In this document: one piece after another, positions 5,619 to 8,418 of the stretch | Layout: every line of letters starts with the position of its first letter | How positions within the stretch are numbered: the first letter of the stretch is position 1 | From: Bacillota bacterium | Lineage (GTDB): Bacteria; Bacillota; Clostridia; Oscillospirales; Ruminococcaceae | Direction of reading: 5' to 3' | Assembly (NCBI GenBank): GCA_023413185.1 | Contig: JAEZQD010000150.1 | Location: forward strand, 1 to 8,418 | DNA length: 8,418 nucleotides | Position numbers and translations under genes: made by a program | Notes under the pieces: model-generated | What the model saw: the letters and a program-made list of their open reading frames with translations, nothing else | Databases searched by the model: none | What the model was told of the DNA's origin: nothing

Positions 5619-5641
5619 GCGACGAGGGCGTCGCTCCCTAC
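5619..5641 (-). repeat. GTAGGG-headed palindrome joined to the hairpin array
   Basis: On the plus strand GCGACG (5619-5624) and CGTCGC (5629-5634) flank AGGG, followed by TCCCTAC (5635-5641). Read on the minus strand this is GTAGGGA followed by the palindrome. It starts within the TATGCG tail of the fourth 38-bp unit, so the two repeat families are fused. A related hairpin with CCCT as loop, but with a divergent tail, lies at 7532-7547. Confidence 0.7.
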
Positions 5642-5661
5642 GTTTTGATTGATACCACGCC

Positions 5662-5722
5662 GAAAACCACAGGTTTCAAAACGCCAACCGCAAACATCAA
5701 ATAGAACCGAGAACCGAGAACC
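5662..5722 (+). repeat. Degenerate repeat unit with alternative block
   Basis: GAAAACC (5662-5668) and GGTTTC (5672-5677) form a worn version of the first hairpin. After that comes GCCAACCGCAAA (5683-5694), which takes the place of the second palindrome, then AAATAGAACC and GAGAACC heptamers. The same order recurs at 7457-7497 and 8128-8175, so this block is a regular alternative part of the family. Confidence 0.65.
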
Positions 5723-5757
5723 GTAGGTTCTCATAATGCCAGCCTTTGGCTGGCTAT
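5716..5757 (+). repeat. Two-hairpin unit overlapping the end of mnmE
   Basis: The first hairpin is GAGAACC-GTA-GGTTCTC (5716-5732). The linker is ATAAT. The second is GCCAGCC-TTT-GGCTGGC (5738-5754), followed by TAT. The final GGCTAT contains, on the complementary strand, the TAG stop codon of mnmE (5754-5756), so the element reaches the last codon of the gene. Confidence 0.85.
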
Positions 5758-7115
5758 TTCCCGACACAAAAGCGTTCGAATACGCTGTCGATTACCGCTT
5801 CGCTTGCCTTTTGTCCGGTCAGCTCCATCAACGCGTCGAGCGCGCAGTCGATGCTCGCACACACGGCGTCGAGGGAAAGCCCCAGGGCGTCCCGCGCTTC
5901 GCTTAGCAGGGTGCGGGCGCGCTCGGCGCAGTCGCGTTGCCGTTCCCCCGCAAGCACGGCGCGCATGGGGTCAAAGCGCTCCACCGCAAACAGCGCGGTT
6001 ATGGCATCTCGTAGCGCGTCGGCGCCCTGCCCTGTGGCGGCGCTTATTTCTACAATGTGATGAAAGTGTGCGGATATATACGCTCTGTCAAGACGCGGCG
6101 CAAGGTCTGTTTTGTTGATGACCGCTATGCGGGGGGTGTTATCCTTGCGCTCGACGAGCCGTCGGTCTTCGTCGGATAGCTCCTGCGAGCTGTCAAATAC
6201 CGCAAGTATTAAGTCGGCCGTATTCAACCGTTCCTCGGCAAGGCTGACGCCCAAACGCTCGACGGGGTCGTCCGTTTTACGCAGACCCGCCGTATCCCAT
6301 AGGTGCAGGGTGATGCCGCCAAGGGTTATGGTGTCCTCCACCACATCGCGGGTGGTGCCGGGGATGTCGGTAACGATGCTGCGCGTTCTGCCCGCAAGCA
6401 GGTTCATCAGGGTGCTTTTGCCCACGTTAGGCTTACCCGCTATCGCGGTGCGGATGCCCTCGCGGATATACCGCCCCGTCACAAAGGTATCGAGCAGTGT
6501 GTCCAGACGGGTAGATGCCGCGTCAAGCTGCGCGCGTACCGCACCGCTCTGCACGGCGGGCACATCCTCCTCGGGGAAGTCGATCCACGCCGTCAGGTCG
6601 GCGGAAAGGGTAATCAGGCTGCCGATGATGTCGGCTATTTCACGGTGCAGCGCACCCTCCCGGGCGGATAATGCCGCACGTGCCGCCTGCTCGCCGCTTG
6701 CCGCAATCAGGTCGCACACCGCCTGCGCCTGGGTCAGATCCATCTTGCCGTTTAAAAAGGCGCGTTTGGTAAACTCCCCCGCCCCCGCGGGCGAAACGCC
6801 CTGTGCATACACCGCGCGTAAAACGCGCTGCAGCAGGTATGCCCCGCCGTGACAGGAAAGCTCCACCACGTCCTCGCCCGTATAGCTTTTGGGCGCGCGA
6901 AAGACCAGCGCCACCGCCTCGTCGATGTCGCCAACCGCGTCGTACACCCTACCGTAGCGGGCGGTATAGCCCTTGGCGTTGGTCAAGTCGTTTCCGTTTA
7001 CCGCGCGAAACACCGCGCTTGCCGCGCGTACCGCGTCCGCACCCGAGATGCGTATTACGCCAAGACCCGCGCCGCTGCCGCCCGTTGCGATGGCGGCTAT
7101 GGTATCGCTGTGCAT
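5754..7115 (-). CDS. mnmE: MnmE, tRNA modification GTPase
   Basis: A complete 453-residue MnmE (TrmE), close to the usual family length. It is the GTPase that works with MnmG to modify wobble uridine 34 of tRNAs in the cytoplasm. The N-terminal tetrahydrofolate-binding domain opens with DTIAAIATGGSGAGLGVIRISG. The inserted G domain has the P loop GKPNVGKS (227-234), TDIPGTTRD, DTAG (274-277), NKTD (334-337) and SAATGQG. The helical domain ends in FCVGK, equivalent to the family's FCIGK with the essential cysteine at 450. I chose the ATG at 7115 because GAGGTG lies 6 nt upstream; an in-frame GTG at 7124 is part of that site. Repeats flank the gene on both sides, and its TAG stop is supplied by a repeat hairpin. 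No typical terminator follows. In many Firmicutes mnmG comes next; here it is about 5.6 kb away. Confidence 0.97.
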   Translation of the reverse strand: MHSDTIAAIATGGSGAGLGVIRISGADAVRAASAVFRAVNGNDLTNAKGYTARYGRVYDAVGDIDEAVALVFRAPKSYTGEDVVELSCHGGAYLLQRVLRAVYAQGVSPAGAGEFTKRAFLNGKMDLTQAQAVCDLIAASGEQAARAALSAREGALHREIADIIGSLITLSADLTAWIDFPEEDVPAVQSGAVRAQLDAASTRLDTLLDTFVTGRYIREGIRTAIAGKPNVGKSTLMNLLAGRTRSIVTDIPGTTRDVVEDTITLGGITLHLWDTAGLRKTDDPVERLGVSLAEERLNTADLILAVFDSSQELSDEDRRLVERKDNTPRIAVINKTDLAPRLDRAYISAHFHHIVEISAATGQGADALRDAITALFAVERFDPMRAVLAGERQRDCAERARTLLSEARDALGLSLDAVCASIDCALDALMELTGQKASEAVIDSVFERFCVGK

Positions 7116-7227
7116 ATTGTTCACCTCAAATCATGGATGGATGTATCCTTTGCGTATATGTTATTGCCAATAATACATCGTTATAAAATGTCAGACCTAC
7201 GGCTTATTCATTTAGCCAGCTTGCAGC

Positions 7228-7250
7228 GGACGCGCAATGCGCGCCCCTAC
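7228..7250 (-). repeat. GTAGGG-headed palindrome, reverse orientation
   Basis: On the minus strand it starts GTAGGGGCGCGC. The core CGCGCA-A-TGCGCG (7231-7243) is a perfect palindrome. It is a near copy of the element at 5388-5410 and lies about 110 bp upstream of mnmE. The stretch 7116-7227 between this element and mnmE holds no convincing promoter hexamers that I can defend. Confidence 0.75.
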
Positions 7251-7326
7251 TTGATTGGCGTTTCGAATAACACCGCACATTGAAATTGTTATGCCTAATA
7301 AAACTGGTCAGGGGCAGAGCAAAAAT

Positions 7327-7394
7327 GCCAACAACCAAGTTGAAATAGAGCGGAGAACCAGTAAACCGAGAACCGAGAACCGAGAACCGAGAAC
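7327..7394 (+). repeat. Alternative block plus four tandem heptamers
   Basis: GCCAACAACC (7327) is followed by GAAATAGAGCGGAGAACC (7342-7359). After these come four exact heptamers CGAGAAC at 7367, 7374, 7381 and 7388. The block GAAATAGAGCGGAGAACC recurs exactly at 7472-7489 and with one change at 8143-8160. The heptamers lead into the hairpin unit at 7397. Confidence 0.8.
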
Positions 7395-7396
7395 GA

Positions 7397-7489
7397 GAAA
7401 ACCGAAGGTTTTCAGAATGCCAAGCTTTAGCTTGGCTATGCGTAGGTTCTCGCAATGCCAACCGCAAATCAGAAATAGAGCGGAGAACC
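7397..7489 (+). repeat. Two-hairpin unit followed by alternative block
   Basis: The first hairpin is GAAAACC-GAA-GGTTTTC (7397-7413). The second is GCCAAGCTTTAGCTTGGC (7419-7436). Exactly 38 bp after the start of the second palindrome, at 7457, comes GCCAACCGCAAA, the non-palindromic alternative. It is followed by GAAATAGAGCGGAGAACC (7472-7489). Confidence 0.85.
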
Positions 7490-7490
7490 C

Positions 7491-7547
7491 GAGAAGCGAA
7501 GCTTCTCGTAATGCGAAGCTTGCTTCGCTATGCGACGCCCTCGTCGC
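7491..7547 (+). repeat. Two-hairpin unit with both stems changed, plus joined palindrome
   Basis: Here the first hairpin is GAGAAGC-GAA-GCTTCTC (7491-7507) and the second is GCGAAGC-TT-GCTTCGC (7513-7528). Both stems differ from those of other copies and both remain perfectly paired. The tail TATGCG merges into GCGACG-CCCT-CGTCGC (7532-7547), as at 5619. Confidence 0.85.
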
Positions 7548-7589
7548 TCCGTTAGTCCTCTACATGTTAAAATTACAATAAAGAGGGTT

Positions 7590-7630
7590 TCGCCTCGGGC
7601 GACCTACTTTTTTTGCTTGAAAAAAGTAGG
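7590..7630. repeat. Tandem hairpin pair, terminator-like, copy 1
   Basis: A small hairpin TCGCC-TCG-GGCGA (7590-7602) directly abuts a long 11-bp hairpin, CCTACTTTTTT (7603-7613) with AAAAAAGTAGG (7620-7630). No gene ends beside it. T- and A-rich arms lie inside the stem rather than after it, so it could act weakly as a terminator in either direction. It matches the element at 7799-7840 in plan. Confidence 0.75.
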
Positions 7631-7660
7631 CAAAAACAGGCCAAAATAGAGCTGAGAGCC

Positions 7661-7738
7661 GAGAACCGTAGGTTCTCGTAATGCCAGCCTTTGGCTGGCT
7701 ATGCGAAGAGTTCTCGTAATGCCAAGCTTTAGCTTGGC
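7661..7738 (+). repeat. Two 38-bp hairpin units
   Basis: The first hairpin is GAGAACC-GTA-GGTTCTC (7661-7677). The palindromes are GCCAGCC-TTT-GGCTGGC (7683-7699) and GCCAAGCTTTAGCTTGGC (7721-7738). The palindrome starts are exactly 38 bp apart although the palindromes differ in length by one base, because the linker is one base longer. A truncated copy of the 5349 element follows at 7748-7766. Confidence 0.85.
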
Positions 7739-7798
7739 TATGCTATGCGTCCCTCGACGTCCCGTGGTAGGAGCTAATATAAGTCTGTAGGGATAGTT

Positions 7799-7840
7799 TC
7801 GCCTTCGGGCGACTTTCTTTTGTTGTTCGACAAAAGAAAG
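7799..7840. repeat. Tandem hairpin pair, terminator-like, copy 2
   Basis: The small hairpin TCGCC-TTCG-GGCGA (7799-7812) carries a C(UUCG)G-type loop. It abuts an 11-bp stem, CTTTCTTTTGT (7813-7823) with ACAAAAGAAAG (7830-7840). The plan is that of 7590-7630, but the long stem has different sequence on both sides and is still fully paired. Confidence 0.75.
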
Positions 7841-7850
7841 GAAAAACGAA

Positions 7851-7869
7851 TCAAGGGCTTCGCCCTTGA
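7851..7869. repeat. 8-bp hairpin
   Basis: TCAAGGGC (7851-7858) and GCCCTTGA (7862-7869) flank TTC. It lies directly between the terminator-like pair at 7799-7840 and the multi-hairpin element at 7887-8035. It has no T tract. Confidence 0.65.
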
Positions 7870-7886
7870 ATCCCAGGGGTTGTGCA

Positions 7887-8035
7887 GCACGGGCGAAGAA
7901 CGCGCGCTGTCCTATCGACGAAGAACGGTCGGCGTTTGCATCAAATGGCAGAGGGAGGAGTTTGATGCAAACGTCAAATGCATGCGCATTTGATTCCCTC
8001 TACGTTCTATCGGAATGATTCCGATTCGCCCGTGC
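7887..8035. other. 149-bp multi-hairpin element of unknown nature
   Basis: An outer 11-bp inverted repeat, GCACGGGCGAA (7887-7897) with TTCGCCCGTGC (8025-8035), encloses four further pairings. They are a 13-bp stem CGTTTGCATCAAA (7933-7945) with its complement (7961-7973); AGAGGGA (7950-7956) with TCCCTCT (7995-8001); TCAAATGC (7974-7981) with GCATTTGA (7986-7993); and ATCGGAAT-G-ATTCCGAT (8009-8025). The second pairing joins the loop of the 13-bp stem to a downstream site, so an RNA copy could form a pseudoknot. CGAAGAACG occurs twice (7894-7902, 7919-7927). No start codon with a ribosome binding site leads a credible gene. It may be a structured RNA or a short non-autonomous mobile element; I recognise neither. 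Confidence 0.5.
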
Positions 8036-8127
8036 GGGTTGCTTTCCACCCTATCGGTAAGCTTCAGTAACTTAGCCACGGCTCTAGCAGAACCACAGAA
8101 AACCAGAGAACCGAGAATGCTCATAAT

Positions 8128-8284
8128 GCCAACCGCAAAACTGAAATAAAGCGGAGAACCCGAGAACCGAGAACCGTAGGTTCTCGTAATGCCAAGCTTT
8201 AGCTTGGCTATGCGTAGGTTCTCGCAATGCCAGCCTTTGGCTGGCTATGCGAAGAGTTTTTGTAATGCCAAGCTTTAGCTTGGC
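8128..8284 (+). repeat. Alternative block plus three 38-bp hairpin units
   Basis: GCCAACCGCAAA (8128-8139) and GAAATAAAGCGGAGAACC (8143-8160) are followed by GAGAACC copies and the hairpin GAGAACC-GTA-GGTTCTC (8169-8185). Three palindromes follow on an exact 38-bp spacing. They are GCCAAGCTTTAGCTTGGC (8191-8208), GCCAGCC-TTT-GGCTGGC (8229-8245) and GCCAAGCTTTAGCTTGGC (8267-8284). The last right arm is worn (GAGTTTTTG). Confidence 0.9.
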
Positions 8285-8360
8285 TATGCTATGCGTAGGG
8301 GCGAATAGCGAAGCAAGCTTCACTTTATCAATCGCCCGCGGTTAACCACAAAACCCACCA

Positions 8361-8385
8361 GTAGGGAACGGTCTTGACCGTTCCG
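8361..8385 (+). repeat. GTAGGG-headed palindrome, copy 2
   Basis: It is identical to the element at 5225-5249: GTAGGG head, then GGAACGGTC (8365-8373), TT, GACCGTTCC (8376-8384). The flanking sequences differ, which marks the limits of the repeated unit. The remaining stretch to the right edge shows no gene. Confidence 0.85.
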
Positions 8386-8418
8386 TTTGTCAACCATTTA
8401 TCCAATTAACCCGCCTGT

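Noticed and set aside
5738..5754. Hairpin at the mnmE stop codon as its intrinsic terminator
   Set aside because: On the minus strand the stem is not followed by a T tract, and the same hairpin occurs many times away from gene ends.
6112..6852. 246-residue open frame on the plus strand inside mnmE
   Set aside because: It is antisense to a complete, well-conserved gene and its composition is that expected from the opposite strand.
7116..7124. GTG at 7124 as start of mnmE
   Set aside because: It lies within the GAGGTG ribosome binding site, which is correctly placed for the ATG at 7115.
7204..7581. Open frames of about 90-110 residues on both strands through the repeats
   Set aside because: They translate the hairpin repeats themselves, whose 38-bp period is not a multiple of three, and lack ribosome binding sites. 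The frames at 5309-5572 and 8084-8323 fail for the same reason.
7912..8124. 70-residue open frame on the minus strand over the multi-hairpin element
   Set aside because: The frame simply spans the inverted repeats, I see no ribosome binding site, and its translation resembles no protein I know.
7661..8284. Integron attC sites
   Set aside because: The hairpins are too short and regular, no gene cassettes lie between them, and there is no integrase gene in the window.

Overview
The window looks like a chromosomal segment of a low-complexity-rich Gram-positive bacterium, most likely a Clostridia/Oscillospirales-type Firmicute. The reasons are a Gram-positive style lipoprotein, strong GGAGG-type ribosome binding sites, SigA-type promoters, a gene pair resembling the DUF6323/DUF6179 pair of Clostridia, and intergenic palindromic repeats of a kind common in that group. 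This is inference from gene content; no taxonomic marker gene is complete here except mnmE.

Layout, left to right. (1) 1-151, minus: the first 50 codons of mnmG, running off the left edge, with a SigA-type promoter at 305-333. (2) 429-1940, minus: a 503-residue lipoprotein of unknown function with its own promoter (1987-2015) and terminator (368-404). (3) 2033-2148: a small unit with a near-consensus minus-strand promoter, about 80 nt of transcript and a strong terminator. It is a candidate small RNA, lying between the lipoprotein gene and the divergent pair. (4) 2185-4085, plus: two translationally coupled genes resembling DUF6323 and DUF6179, closed by a terminator at 4144-4180. (5) 4206-4877, minus: a protein resembling SGNH/DUF4886-type hydrolases but apparently lacking the catalytic residues, preceded by a structured leader. 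(6) 4878-5753: intergenic, dense in palindromic repeats including a 38-bp tandem hairpin array. (7) 5754-7115, minus: complete mnmE, whose stop codon lies in a repeat hairpin. (8) 7116-8418: 1.3 kb without a credible gene, filled with the same repeat families plus a 149-bp multi-hairpin element.

MnmE and MnmG act together: they form the complex that installs the (carboxymethyl)aminomethyl group on wobble U34 of certain tRNAs. In many Firmicutes the two genes are adjacent. Here they keep the same order and strand but about 5.6 kb of unrelated genes and repeats separates them. The other genes cannot be tied to this pathway from sequence.

The most unusual content is the repeat system. Two-hairpin units recur on an exact 38-bp spacing at several sites. 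Their stem sequences differ between copies while remaining complementary, which points to conserved folding rather than conserved sequence. No transposase or other enzyme that might move them is visible in the window.
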